Assembly: GCF_964355755.1 (NCBI RefSeq)
Contig: NC_092680.1
Span: 6,861,001-6,925,000, forward strand
Source: Antedon mediterranea
Taxonomy: Eukaryota; Echinodermata; Crinoidea; Comatulida; Antedonidae
DNA: 64,000 bases
Direction of reading: 5' to 3'
Of the stretch, positions 1 through 11,984 are shown piece after piece. The stretch's first letter is position 1, and the number at the start of each line of letters is the position of its first letter. The notes below the pieces were generated by a model. That model worked only from the letters and a program-made list of their open reading frames with translations, made no database searches and had not been told where the DNA came from. Both the position numbers and the translations under genes were made by a program.

Positions 1-21
1 TTGTGCTCCACAGGCTCGTCT

Positions 22-262
22 GATATTCATTCATTCATTTATCATTTAAATATCATTTGCATATACAATAGGCCTATAAATTGAAAACCGTATTGCTTTG
101 AAACAAAAATACACAGTGCGAAGTACAATAATCTCGCCAACCAAAATAAAAAGTCACCTCTCCAGTAGAAACTGTTGCGGAACCTATTTGTACAAGAGAT
201 GTGAATGGCCGGTAATGTCTACCGCTACGTAGAATCTCAAAAACAGCGCTTGAGACATACAC
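22..262. repeat. diverged dispersed repeat, left copy
   Basis: This stretch resembles 63195-63475 near the other end of the window. Both contain an ATTCATTCATT run and the word TCATTTGCATATA, then about 150 bases later a shared core reading CTGTT, CG, AACCTATTT, a GTAC and GAGATG word, and a GTCT/CTACCG segment. The copies are clearly diverged with small indels. The family is not recognised and no open frame is conserved between copies. It lies in the intron upstream of the first visible channel exon. Confidence 0.45.
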
Positions 263-384
263 ATTATTATTTCAGATATTTTGTCACAATTGATCTGTTC
301 ACAATTATATCGTGTTATATGCTATGCCATTCTGATCTTTATATTTGGCCATTATAGATTCTAGACTTGCAACCTTTAAATGTC

Positions 385-540
385 TACAGTGGAATCTCTA
401 TTAAGAGGACACCTGTTGATCCAAACTATCCCTTAATAGGAAAGTCCTTAAGTAATGACTGCCCGTAGTGTTAAAACATATATTTCCTCTTTTTTTTCAT
501 AAGAAAGTGTTATTAGGGGTATCTCAAAAGAGACTTCCAC
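385..540. repeat. dispersed 'CCCTTAATAGG' repeat fragment
   Basis: The words TCTATTAAGAGGACACC, CCCTTAATAGG and TTAGGGGTATCTC recur in altered form at about 20885-20940, 41575-41690, 42150-42205 and 50805-50885, always as alternating 'gaataggg' and 'gtgtccc' blocks. This looks like an old dispersed repeat. Class unknown. Confidence 0.35.
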
Positions 541-601
541 TTCTGAACTATTTTGAATTGTATTGTAGCTGACTTACTCAGTTATTATGTATAATGTATA
601 G

Positions 602-3600
602 GCTTGTGAAAGAAGTTGTTATCAATATGCAGTTATAGAGGCATGTGATTGTGCAGACACCCATTTTCCATTCCCCCCAGAAGTATTAACCAGGATAAGA
701 CCATGTGACACTGAAGCAAATATAAACCGTAAGACATTATTGAACGATAGTTGTTAAAATGTCCTTTTCTTTTGTGTATCTTATATTTTTTATTTAAGGT
801 TTTTGATGATGTGTATCTTTGTGTTTCTTGCTTTATTTAAGAGTTTTGATGTTTGTTTTGTACTGTCAGGTGCTTTGTAAAAAACGCCATATAAATTTAA
901 TTTTAAAAAAGTAAAAAAAATACGTTCGAAAAGTCTAGTCACTGGCAAACTTTTGTTTGCAACTCAAAGATTGCCACTGTTTGGACAGGGAGTTTTAAAA
1001 TAATTTATTTATCACTATTTTGCAACTCTTTGGTTTGGAGAAGGTGTAGCTTACTGAATTCTGATGATCTTATCACAAGGCTTACTGTTCACGTGATCAG
1101 TTGGATAGGCAACCGTCTCCAAACAGTTTCAAGCTTGTAATGTGTAAACACAGGTTTGTTAGTGTAAACTAATATTCCTTTGGTCTGGGTTTAGTTCAGA
1201 TGAAGAAGTATTTACACTGGTGCCTATAATTAGGATGATTCTTGCCTACACGAATACAACAACCCAAACGACTAGATTGGGTTTATTAAATCTAATATCT
1301 GGATATGTAATGTAACAGATATTTAGATGTCATGAGCGCGCCATTACTGTATTTAAATTGAGAGTCAATACTCTAAACGCGGCACATGTCAACGTAATAC
1401 CCGACGACCTAATAATTATTATCTAATATATATTTTCTTCTGTTCTGTAAAATAGACTATGAAAGTTGGTTTAATGTTAACATTTCTTTTTACAACTGAA
1501 AACCCATCGCTCGGTTGAAATTAACAATTCAGAGAAAAACACAAATAAATTATTGTTAATAAATAATGAGAAAACCAGTTATCAAATATCAAGAAAAGAA
1601 ACAAAATATTGTTAGGAGAAAGTGTGTGTAAGTAACTCTTCTTGTAGATGACGCTGATATTTTGATTAAATACCCATAACATAGTTACGCGTTTGAATAA
1701 GGTTATTGGCAATGTTCGTTTTACATTTTTAGATAGAAAATGTATCGGAGATATGGAAAGAAAATACGACGAAAACGATTTAAGGTGTAATTGTAACCAA
1801 ACATGTCAGTAAGTAATAGACTACCATAATATATCAAATGTCAAATTAAAAAAAAGAATTTTGAAGACAATTTGAATAATATTTATTAGATTATGATTAA
1901 AAATGTTAATCTGGTTTTGAATATCTATGAGTTAGTAGTTCTTTTTCAAAACCAAAAATTAGCGAAACTAACCTGTTTTACAGTTTCGCCGTCCTACTTT
2001 AAAAATAACTAAGTAGCTCATGTATTAGATAAATGGACAGACGTATAAACAAAACTATCTTTGTTTGATTTTTCGAGTTTTACTCGGAGTTTTGCCAGTG
2101 TGTTCTGGAAAATTGTCCTACTTGAGTTGAACCACCTTAGACCACCATTACGTTTGTGACTATACTGTATGTTGAGGTTTGAGTTCAAGCAATGGGTACC
2201 GTAAAATAAGACAGAGATATTAACATAAAACACTTTTATTTAAGTAGATGGTAGATACGCAAGTTTTAAGTTTAAAAATCTACTCAATTTTATTTATATA
2301 ATTTTTTGCAGTGATACAGTGTATATGCCTTCAGTTACACAATCGGAGTGGCCCGCATTAGGTTACGAGGTATACATTTTGTTTTTGATCTATTTACTTT
2401 CAAAGCATTTGAAAAATATTATTATTATATAGTTATTACTTATTGTTTCTAAGTTTGCTTTGCACAATAGAGTTCACAATTCTCAAGTTATCGTTTAGAA
2501 TAAGTTGTATAATACAAACAAACCATGTCTAAAATAATAGATTGATATATTAGTAGAATTACACAAGCTTGTTGAAATCTCAAACTATCAAGTAGGCCTA
2601 TATCAACATATTGAGTAGCACGTCGTCCTCTGTCACTCTCTGCATTAAACACCTATACATCATAAATAGTTTCACAACCTCCAAAATAGTAATATATTTA
2701 ATTAAATGAAAAGATAACATAGTAATGTCGGTTTTTCTTTTCAGACAACTTTGTATAACAGAGTACAAGAGAGGAATTATGCGATTCGAAGTCGTGGCAC
2801 TGACACACTTACTGCGGCCCAATGGATCAAGTAAAGTTTAACTTTTGTATAGAAAGTTTAGGTTAAATGAGACGCAGGTTTTTAGCATCCTGAATAAATG
2901 TATAATAAAAAATAATAAAATACCTAATACCTTTACCAATGAGTCTAAAGTATTGTATCTGTTGCCAACCAACCCACAATAGAATTAGAGGTCTAATCGC
3001 GTTGCCAATCGGTTATGGCACAGGTTTGAAGGCTCTCCTCGGTCATAGTTCTGGTGGTAGAACTTATTGGATAATGACTTCTAAGAGATCCAATGTACAC
3101 CTCTGGCTCATGTGCTCTTAATAAAACCCATGCATCTTTCAGAAGAGTAAGAAGCTATTCATTTTGAAAGGTTGTCTGAAAGATCGGAGTGGTAAACTCG
3201 AATCAATTAAGTCAAAGACAAGATGGTTAAGATCATCTTCGGATGCATCCGCTTGGTGTATAATAATGTGGAGTTGGTAAAATTGTTATTACACCTCATA
3301 CACTAATTGGTATAAAACACATACCAAATAAACATATAAATTAGATTATAATGAAAAGTGAAGGTAAAATGTAAAGCAAACAACAACAAAAACTAAACGA
3401 CAAACACTAAAATTCATCAAATCACTAATATTAACAGCGATTTCAATAGCATTAACCGCAGAACATAGAACTGAGTGATGTGAAATTTTCATAACGTCTC
3501 CGATGGTTTGGTAAAGTTTTTTTGTCATGTAATACAGGGACAAATAATTAATGTTTCTTCATTTTGAAAAAAAGTTAATTTCGGTGTGTTTTTATTGAAT

Positions 3601-4075
3601 CCTTCTTTCTTATTAGGCGGAACGTTGCAAAGTTGGATGTATATTTTATGGAATTCAACTATCAGTACATTAAGCAATCTCCTGCAACATCTGTAAGCGA
3701 TTAAACATTCTTAAATTCTCTTAAAATTTGTCTTCATATAGTTATTTAGAATACAGGACATTAAACCTTTTTAAACTGAGTGAATTATTTAAAGCCTTCT
3801 GATTTGAATGAAAAGGCAATTAATATCAGTAAATATAATTAAGTTTACAATAATAATATAATAGTTTATACATTTGTTATATTTAGGTAATGGATCTTTT
3901 GAGTAACATTGGTGGTCAACTAGGTCTTTGGATAGGTGTATCAGTGGTCACGCTTATGGAGATGATGCAATTGATCGGGGCAGTAATTGGCGCAATGATT
4001 GGAAAGTCACATCGACCACAGAGAACTGCGCCATCTTCAGACAGAGAAAAGAACATTCCAGATGCTTTTAATTAA
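602..4075 (+). CDS. DEG/ENaC-family sodium channel, C-terminal 203 residues (5' end outside window)
   Basis: This is a degenerin/epithelial Na+ channel/ASIC-type subunit, a trimeric cation channel of the plasma membrane. Exons are 602-728, 1733-1808, 2312-2369, 2745-2830, 3617-3692 and 3887-4075. Each has an AG acceptor and a GT donor, phases agree throughout, and the coding bases total 609 (203 codons) before TAA. The first exons encode the cysteine-rich extracellular domain: ACERSCYQYAVIEACDCA, a HFPFPPE stretch, then CIGDM and CNCNQTC followed by a SVTQSEWPALGYE segment. Exon 5 gives the pre-pore KLDVYFMEFNYQYIKQSPA segment. Exon 6 gives the pore and TM2, LLSNIGGQLGLWIGVSV, with Gly-Val-Ser at the selectivity-filter position. 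A short cytoplasmic tail of about 35 residues has no PPxY motif. TM1, the N-terminal HG motif and most of the ectodomain must lie upstream of base 1. Whether it is gated by peptide, acid or mechanical stimuli cannot be told from this part. Confidence 0.93.
2960..3160 (+). repeat. degenerate SINE-A copy in channel intron
   Basis: The stretch CATAGTTCTGGTGGTAGAAC and the following hundred bases align with the body of the SINE at 40441-40780: the same order of 'TTCTGG-GTAGAAC', 'AAT-GTACAC-TC', 'GGCTC-TGTGC' and 'CATCTTTCA-GA' words. The tRNA-like head is barely recognisable. It lies in the intron between exons 4 and 5 of the sodium channel. Confidence 0.5.
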
Positions 4076-4460
4076 AACAGAGAAGAAAATTCTTAAAGAT
4101 ATTTTAAGAGAAAACATGTCACTTAGCTCTAGAATTGACCATTTTCTGTGGTAATTGTTGTTGTGCCTTTCAAGATTGTTCAAAATGTGGAAGTAAATCA
4201 CAATTACCGTAGTAACTGTAGGAGCCTATTTTGTTGTAATATGTTCTATTTCAAACTATTTTAATTTGCATTAATGATGTATATTACTAAACTTGTTTTT
4301 AAAAGTAAGTATAAACAATTCTTTTAACACTCATAGCACCATTTTAAACACTATTTTTAACGTACTCTTGCTACATATTCGACATATTGAACAAGTAGGT
4401 TTATATGTTTCATAGAAAGGTTTTTGCACATGTAATAAATGTGTAATTGTTTTTTCATTC
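4076..4460 (+). other. channel 3'UTR with poly(A) signal
   Basis: AT-rich sequence follows the TAA stop. The first good AATAAA is at 4434-4439, followed within 20 bases by a GTGTAATTGTTTTTTC tract suitable as a downstream GU/U-rich element. A second AATAAA is at about 4495. The transcript end is therefore inferred to lie near 4455 or shortly after 4515. Confidence 0.5.
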
Positions 4461-4515
4461 CCGAGTCACAAGAAATAATAAGATACATGTTCAAATAAAA
4501 TAACATGTACTACTG

Positions 4516-7500
4516 TATTCATTTGACATTATAGCCAAAAAATCAATCAAACTAAATTTAGTATTTGGAGTTAAGCCGGACCTTGTGTTCTGTAAAATCA
4601 TTGCATTCAGTTCAGTACTCTTGGAAAAGACCATTATGAATGAACGTTTCTGTCGTAATACTGCTGCTCTTTTTGTATCATCAAAGTATCCAATTCAGAG
4701 GCCTGTATGCGTACTTGACAATGTCGTAGACATTAAAATGGCTTAAGATTGAAGTATTCCCGATAATATATGACATTTTGTACTACTCGCATTTAAATAG
4801 CTTACTTAAAGTAATTTCAGTATGGAGTTTCAAATGTTGGTAACAACGCAACAGTTATTTAAAATGTTTTGCCGATAGCGATTGTGTCTGCAAGAATATA
4901 AACAATACAGTGACTGATAATATAAGATCCTACTGTACTATCACTATTACTGTAATGTGCCTGTTTTAGGTAAAACGAACATTATTATTGTTTTAAAATG
5001 TTTCCTCTTCTTGACATTCGACTCTTTCTAATATTAATTATTGAGTTGAGACATGAAGTAAATATTTATTAATAAGAAGTATGTAAATACATTTTATAGT
5101 TATATATACGGTAACAACATCACAGCATCTTGTTGATATTCCTGGTATATTAAAAAAATAGTTTTTTTAATTTCTACCAACTGGGTAATTTGTCAAGCTA
5201 TATATCGATCATAGAGGTTTATACCTCCATGTCTCAATCTCCTCTTAGATATCAGTACTTATTCTTGTTGTTTTAATACATATACAAATATATAGTGTGT
5301 AAGCTATTAGATATTGTAAGTCTTATATACAATAATATTTTGTAGAAATAAGTCCGGATATATACGTGTGCCCACAAAACTATTTCGCTTGCGATGCAAA
5401 CAAGTCACGTACGAAAGACGGATTTATTTATTATAGTAAAGCGTGAAATTAAACAAATCGTAAATATTTCTGCATCGAAATGAAGATTTTAACAAATGTG
5501 TTGGAAATTATGATACGATTATTTGAATACTACAAAGGGGACAATAAATATAAACGGCACTAAAGTGCAAATTATTTCAATCAAGATTCGGTCCGTCTTT
5601 TAACATGTATCTGGGTTAAGTGTAGTATTGTTTTATTAACCTATTTTTATCTATTTGTTTCATAGATATTATTATTATTATAATTATCGAAGGGAGTAGA
5701 CTGTGGGGGTGGTGCAAAAGGCAAACAGGTTTAGGCCTAATAGGCTTGCTATTGTATTTTGCCAAATGCGAGTCAGGGAGGCATGCAATTCATGCATTTC
5801 ATGCGGACCTTATTTTGAAGTGGTGGAATAGAGTTAACGCTATTTGAGCTACTGGGTTTGGGGTTCACATAATTATACGTCCCACTTTCAACCACACATC
5901 ATGAGTCAGCAACATCAATACATCTGATGATGATGTCGTTGAGACAACCCCAAGGCTGTGGTAGGGTCTTACTGCTAAGGAAGGGAGTGCACACTATAAC
6001 ATCTTTTTTTCCTGTTGCTTATGCAACCTGTATTTATATTTAGCGCCCTCAATTTATAAACAACAGTGTCAGATGTCAGAAAATTAGGAAAAAATATAAA
6101 ACATCTCCATGTCTATACCAACTTCGAATGTCATCCATGCACTTTGGCAGCACTCGCCATGTTAGGGCTTGTCCTGGAGACTAATGTTTATTTATAATAT
6201 GTGCAATTTCCGAGGACCTGGCAGATTTATTTTTCAAAGTTATAGTATTTCATTTCATAGTTTAGCAACCAGCCAACCCTTCTGAATTAATACAAACTAT
6301 ACGTTGGTTGGTCTACCGGGATTGTTACGAAGATAATAGAAGAGAAAACTAAAAACTGTTATATTTATTAAAATAAATTTTCTCGACAATATCCAATTTT
6401 AAACTATTTTGTAAAAATAAATTTGTTTTCTTTAGCTTTGCTAGATTCGTATATCAACTTTACTTTACACATACACCAGACACATACAGATTGCATTATT
6501 TACATAAAATCAAAAAGTTATTATTAGTATTGTTCAATAACTTACTAACCAGAAAACATCTCTTATGGCGTACCGTAAATGATCATTAATTTCGTGCGGT
6601 TTATTTAATCAAACGCCTTTGATAAAAAAAAAGTGGAAAAAGTACAAGTCGGCATTTGTCCATTTCATAATAAAGTCTCTGTTATAAGAAGTACTTGTCC
6701 GGTTAAGTGCTCTGCTCTGAAACCGACATACAAATTTCATATTGATTGGATTATAAGCAGCATGGTTTGATCGAGAGATCATTTATTATTAAATTACATG
6801 ATTTGCATGATCAATGCTAATAGTTTTCTACCTTTTTAAAAGTAGAAACTGTTTTGCTTTTTTAAAACGGTTTTAAATAATCGATCGCACAGAGTGAACA
6901 GAACTATTTTAAAGTGTGAACACCTGAATAACATTCCAATTAGTACGGTAACAATTGTTACGCTTCATTGACGATTGAATTACGTTACTGGTCATCCCGT
7001 TGGTGAATGTCTTGAATAGTCTTAAATATTTGTGGATATGTTTGTCGTTTAAATATTGTATTTTGTTGCTTTTGGATTTATTTCTGCCGTTATACAGAAT
7101 GCTTGAAAATGATCTGAAGTATCTGGGATTAATATACCTGAAACAATTCACGGGGTAACAGTTAGTATGTTGTGCTGTCTATGATAGCAGCCGCTTGCAC
7201 CGTGACGTGTGGATTTGTTTGTGATTGGAAAGAAGATATTTTTCAACATAGTTATTGGGCTACACTAAAGGTTCGTATCATATTTAGGTCTCATGTAAGC
7301 TTTGTTCCCTTCATTGTTTGTGCTCAGTGATCGATCAAATTTAAATCAATTCTCTACATTGAGAAGATGATGCGTATTTAACTTATTTTAAAATGATTCA
7401 ATGCAAGCAGTTATCTGAAGATTGTAGGTTCGAGTCTCACACAAGAATGTATTTGTAGGTCCTGTATTGTTGTTGTCATAGAGTACGTCAGCATTCACTC

Positions 7501-9750
7501 ACGTTAATAACAACTTTCTTGTCAACGTTAATAGGAGAAGACATTCTGCCAATATTTAAATTATTATTATTGGTGCAAAAATAAGCAATATCACATGGAA
7601 ATTAAATTGAGTTCGTAACTGACAGAGCAGGTTTGGCATTTATCTACTGTATATGAATTGATGTAGGCCTAATCGCAGATCGTGTAATCACTTTCATAAA
7701 ATATTAACATTCTAAAGTGCATATTAGAAAGCCCTCTTGATGTTTTTAACATCATTTGTGTGGAGGACCGACATTTTGAACCACACTGAGGTTGATTTTT
7801 AAACTCTTGAAGAGAATAGTTATGACTGACTATCGTGATGTGGACATTATGTTTAATGCCGTAGTGTGAAATCCCATTAAACTCTTGCCTCAATTCAAAC
7901 AACAAAAAAACAAAAATATGTATTTTAGACACAAAAGGTGCCAAAAATACACAAATTATTAATATATACTATAAGAGGCAGCCAATTGAGATTTGAATTT
8001 AGTGTAAATGTTTAGGTGGATCAAGATGAAGATGAATTCTGGCAATCATTCTTGCTTTCTTTTTATTTTGTTTTTTCTTCTTAATTTAACTTTTGTTCTT
8101 AACATTTATATTTAATTACTATGCATTTATTGTTTATATGTTTATATTTAACGGATAGCATACTGTAGTTCATTTAAATTAGCAATTGATTTTGCTTAAG
8201 CTGGTCGAGTAAATAAACGAAACAAAATGATTAAGTAATGAAAGAATTAAACAACTAATCTCTGATTGTCTAAAGGTTAATGTAAAAAGAATACATACAG
8301 ACATCAAATTATAAAAAGTTTGTATACTATATATTTATTATCGTAAACCTTACATACATACAAGTTATTTTATGTTACTATAGCATAATTCGAATATCAA
8401 TACAGTTCACTTCCTCTACACAATACATGTAAACATGTATTTTAGTCTAAAACAGTACAATAATCCATAGTTTACTCAAATTTCAAAATTTACTTAACGA
8501 CCTAAAGGAGAAATGTGTACATTCGTTAAACATAGTAGTTTGCCGTCATATATGTCAACGCAAACATTTGACGAAATTCATACATTATAATTGTATACAT
8601 TCTCGAGGCTGTTCGATTAAAACATTTTCACGCCAACTCAACTTACTTTTATTGACGAAAACGCAGTTAGAATACTATAAACTTTTTAGTGCTTGGTAGA
8701 ACTGGTTAGCTTAGTATTAAAGGACACAATCACAATTTATTTTAAAGGTATCATCCACGTCACGTCATCGTCAGCATGAGTACAAATAGGATGATAGGAT
8801 GACGACCAACCTATCGTTCTCCTCCTACCATCCTGTTCCGTAAACTCACTTTTCACTTACCAAATAACAAAGAGTAACAAATAAACAATTAAGTTACTAA
8901 CTTTTCCTATGGTAATTTAACTAAAGTTGAGTCGTATCTGTGTCGTGATTTTTAACAAACAGGCCAATTAGAGTAGTCTTCACTTTTATTTAAAAAAAAA
9001 CGTAGTCAAGTTTTAACTTGCTCTACAAACCTCTAAGATATATCCGAGTACACGAAACACCAATAATTAGTTATTAGTTAATTAACTATCGACTTAGTAA
9101 TGAATATGTTGTGTTTTATAATGTCGGCCGTCCTAACTCAGTAATTTAGATTGTGATCGGTTTCATTAAATTCTTGTTCAAATTTTTATTTCTGGTCATT
9201 CAGTTTTAAGCTATAAAAGATTTGTTCATTTGAATCATTGAATCTATGGGAATTAACATTTCTGCGTCAGACTTATCCGCTGTGTAGGTCATGCAATGTT
9301 CTTGTAAATCTTTGTCGTTGTAACAACTCAAGTCAAAGTACTTTCCATGAAATCATAGAGAATTTAAAGTCTGTCGAGTCAATAATTATGCTTCAAGTTC
9401 TAGTAGATTCGTAAGATTCACTCAAGTCCGATTGTGACGTCATCTGTAAACGAGTAGGCCTAATATAAAGAGGTGGCATGTGAAACATTTTGCTATTTAA
9501 TAGCGAAAGGTTATTCGTCTTAATTAGACGCAGCTGTTAATTAGAAATGGTTTTGTAAATGTAATAAGTGCAAATGCTTATAGAAACTCGGTTATCGTAC
9601 AGTAACAATGCGCGCAAGTACATTTAGCCAATTACAAGCGACGCGCTTCAACTTACTGACTTGTCAAATTACGTTTCGCGCACGTCCAATTTAACGCAGC
9701 AATTATTGTCAACTCTCACGTCAGTTGTGTAGCTTCCATCGCCAAATGCG
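4516..9750. other. intergenic, no gene recognised
   Basis: AT-rich DNA between the convergent channel and receptor genes. The longest open frames, for example 7669-7944 on the minus strand, have low-complexity composition and no recognisable motif. A GGTTCGAGTCTCACAC word at 7427-7442 looks like a tRNA B box and may be the remnant of a SINE. Confidence 0.5.
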
Positions 9751-9754
9751 TACA

Positions 9755-9787
9755 ATATTGTATTGTATTGTATTGTATTGTATTGTA
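9755..9787. repeat. (TATTG)n microsatellite
   Basis: Six consecutive TATTG pentamers with slightly degraded edges. Confidence 0.9.
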
Positions 9788-10002
9788 ATATATCCTAAAC
9801 CTATATCTTATCTATAGATATAGTTATAATTACAGTTTTACAGACAATATAGCCTATTGTACTTCCTACAACTACAGTACTTCATGTAGTATCTTAATGT
9901 GATACATTACTAGTATGCCATAAATATTTACAACAACATAAAGTAGATATTACATTTAAGCATTACAAAATAATTGATAAAATTGTATTTTAGTTGAATT
10001 AA

Positions 10003-10008
10003 TTTATT
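10003..10008 (-). promoter_or_regulatory. poly(A) signal of the GPCR gene
   Basis: TTTATT on the plus strand reads AATAAA on the minus strand, about 30 bases beyond the receptor stop codon. It would give a very short 3'UTR. Further AT-rich alternatives exist downstream, so use of this one is uncertain. Confidence 0.4.
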
Positions 10009-10036
10009 TTCAAATAGCGTAAGAAATCAATCTTCT

Positions 10037-11257
10037 TTAGTGCTCGACTTCAGTGTTATTCAATAGCACTAAGTTTAATTGTTTGTTCTCTCCATTTCGT
10101 TTGTTATCTTCCATCATAAGACAGCTTTTAGTAGTTACTCGTGACGTTGACCGATCACTTGGTTTCCTCCGAACATAATATCGACAGTTTTTAAGAGAAC
10201 CGGTTTGCCCATTACAATTAAAAAGAAGCACAATATATGGATTTACAGCCGAGTTACTAATAGCCATAATTCCAAATATGGCGTAAAGAGATTGATCCAT
10301 AGGAGGGCCTTCCCCTTCATGAAATGATACCAACAACTCGCAAACGTAATACGGCATACTACAAATAAAGAAAAAAGTTACAATTACTAACGTCATTTTT
10401 AACGTTTTAAATTTAGCCTTGATTAACGTGTGGGTTCCGGTACTCTGAAGCTGTAAACGGTGACTTTGTTTTCTTGATCGTTTTGTTGGTTTATTTTCAC
10501 TGATTTGCGCTTTATTCCATATTCGAATACATATTCTTATATAAGCAATTCCGATGATGATAAGCGGTATTACAAACGTCACTGTGGCGGCGTACGCAAC
10601 GTACGTTTTGCGTCTCCATTTTGGTTTGATGAATAGCTCTGTTGTACATGATTCAAAGTAGTTTGCGTCAGCATCCCGTTCTGATTTCTCTAGCCAGATA
10701 AATAACTGGGGAATCGAAGTAAGTGACGCCAGTCCCCAGGCTAAACCAACTAATTTCTTTGTTGAAATAGTTTTACGAAATGGATTGTGTATGGCTTGGT
10801 GCCTGTCAAGTGCTATCACCACAAGTAAGTTACTTGAAGCCATTATAGACACACTCTGCATATACATTATAATTTTACACATAGCATTTCCTAAAAACCA
10901 GTGATATTGAAGCATTTCATAAATAGCCGTGCCCATGACAACAAAGAAACAGACAAATAAATCGGCAAATGTCAGGCCTAAGATAATCTGGTTGACACGT
11001 CTACAGAATCTGTGTCTATTTATCAACAACCAAAACAGAACAAGGCAATTGCCTAATACCCCGATAGTGAACAATATCCACATGGTCAGCACACGTACAG
11101 CAACATTATGAATAATCTCAATACTGTTATTTGTAAACATTAATGTCGAGACTGTTTTAACTTCTGATGACGTCATTGTCATATCTGATGATGCCATTGT
11201 CATGTCTAATGACGTCATTATTGTGATGTCCGTTCCGGATAATTGATCAGTATCCAT
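10037..11257 (-). CDS. class A peptide GPCR (vasopressin/GnRH/corazonin/NPS-type group)
   Basis: A 406-residue rhodopsin-type receptor, complete in one exon. The ATG at 11255-11257 has a good context (A at -3, G at +4); upstream codons in frame run straight into a splice acceptor, so this Met is chosen. The N-terminal 50 residues are rich in Met, Thr, Ser and Asp, with an NNS glycosylation sequon. TM1 (about 53-78) has IGVLGNCLVLFWLL; TM2 has LTFADLFVCFF; Cys127 and Cys204 should form the TM3-ECL2 disulfide; TM3 ends in ALDRHQAI (DRH at 151-153); TM4 has SLTSIPQLFIW; TM5 about 218-244; TM6 about 285-312 with FFFICSMPYY; TM7 ends SNSAVNPYIVLLFN (NPY at 339-341). The SIPQLFIW and SNSAVNP signatures and the basic ICL3 fit the neuropeptide group of vasopressin, GnRH/corazonin and NPS/CCAP receptors. 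The ligand is not assigned. The usual CWxP tryptophan of TM6 is absent (CSMP). Confidence 0.92.
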   Translation of the reverse strand: MDTDQLSGTDITIMTSLDMTMASSDMTMTSSEVKTVSTLMFTNNSIEIIHNVAVRVLTMWILFTIGVLGNCLVLFWLLINRHRFCRRVNQIILGLTFADLFVCFFVVMGTAIYEMLQYHWFLGNAMCKIIMYMQSVSIMASSNLLVVIALDRHQAIHNPFRKTISTKKLVGLAWGLASLTSIPQLFIWLEKSERDADANYFESCTTELFIKPKWRRKTYVAYAATVTFVIPLIIIGIAYIRICIRIWNKAQISENKPTKRSRKQSHRLQLQSTGTHTLIKAKFKTLKMTLVIVTFFFICSMPYYVCELLVSFHEGEGPPMDQSLYAIFGIMAISNSAVNPYIVLLFNCNGQTGSLKNCRYYVRRKPSDRSTSRVTTKSCLMMEDNKRNGENKQLNLVLLNNTEVEH

Positions 11258-11304
11258 TTTAGATAATACGTTACTAGTTGCAATGACAAACCTCAAAGAA
11301 TAAT

Positions 11305-11330
11305 CTGAAATGAGAAAAAGAAAAAAACAT
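11305..11330 (-). promoter_or_regulatory. 3' splice site upstream of the GPCR start
   Basis: Read on the minus strand this is a pyrimidine tract ending TTCTTTTTCTCATTTCAG, immediately before the receptor exon, which starts at 11304. The start codon follows 47 bases later. The reading frame upstream meets a TAA at the tract, so the exon boundary is probably here and the upstream exon is untranslated. Confidence 0.75.
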
Positions 11331-11526
11331 TAAACGGTCATTAATAAAGTGTAAAGACAATAAAACGATTAGGCGGCTTCTAACATGTACGTAAAAATTA
11401 TCATATAACTATGCAATACAAGATTTCATCGACTTTGAAATAATATATTTCTATTGTTGTCGTTTTAGTCATGATTATGCTAAAGGAAACATAAAGCCAA
11501 ACCGGTTTCTTTCTACTGTAATAACA

Positions 11527-11984
11527 ATTTCATTCAAAACATTTCATTCAAAACATTTCATTCAAAGCATTTCATTCAAAACATTTCATTCAAAACATTT
11601 CATTCAAAACATTTCATTCAAAACATTTCATTCAAAACATTTCATTCCAAACATTCAATTCAAAACATTCAACTCAAAACATTTCATTCAAAACATTTCA
11701 TTCAAAACATTTCATTCAAAACATTTCATTCAAAACATTTCATTCAAAACATTTCATTCAAAACATTTCATTCAAAACATTTCATTCCAAACATTCAATT
11801 CAAAACATTCAACTCAAAACATTTCATTCAAAACATTTCATTCAAAACATTTCATTCAAAACATTTCATTCAAAGCATTCAATTCAAAACATTTCATTCA
11901 TCTATCGCGCCATTCAATTCATATCGATGCATTTCATTCACATATCGCGTCATAAAATTCATATAATCGAAATGTTACGTAAAC
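11527..11984. mobile_element. half copy of the foldback element (right arm only)
   Basis: About 26 units of a 14-bp repeat, ATTTCATTCAAAAC with variants, are followed at 11899-11984 by the same roughly 90-bp terminal sequence found at the right end of the neighbouring element (ATCTATCGCGCC, ATCGATGCATTTC, CGAAATGTTACGTAAAC). It stops at GTAAAC just before the terminal GGCGTTCCATAA and abuts the complete element starting at 11985. Confidence 0.8.

Noticed and set aside
681-728. Short channel exon starting after CCATTTTCCATTCCCCCCAG
   Set aside because: The AG at 679-680 looks like an acceptor, but the frame continues upstream to 602 with conserved DEG/ENaC cysteines, so this is coding sequence.
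7669-7944. 91-codon minus-strand frame as a gene
   Set aside because: No motif, no splice signals in agreement and composition like the surrounding intergenic DNA.
11259-11296. Extending the GPCR start to codon 11294-11296
   Set aside because: That codon is TTG, not ATG, and lies just after a splice acceptor; the ATG at 11257 has a good context.
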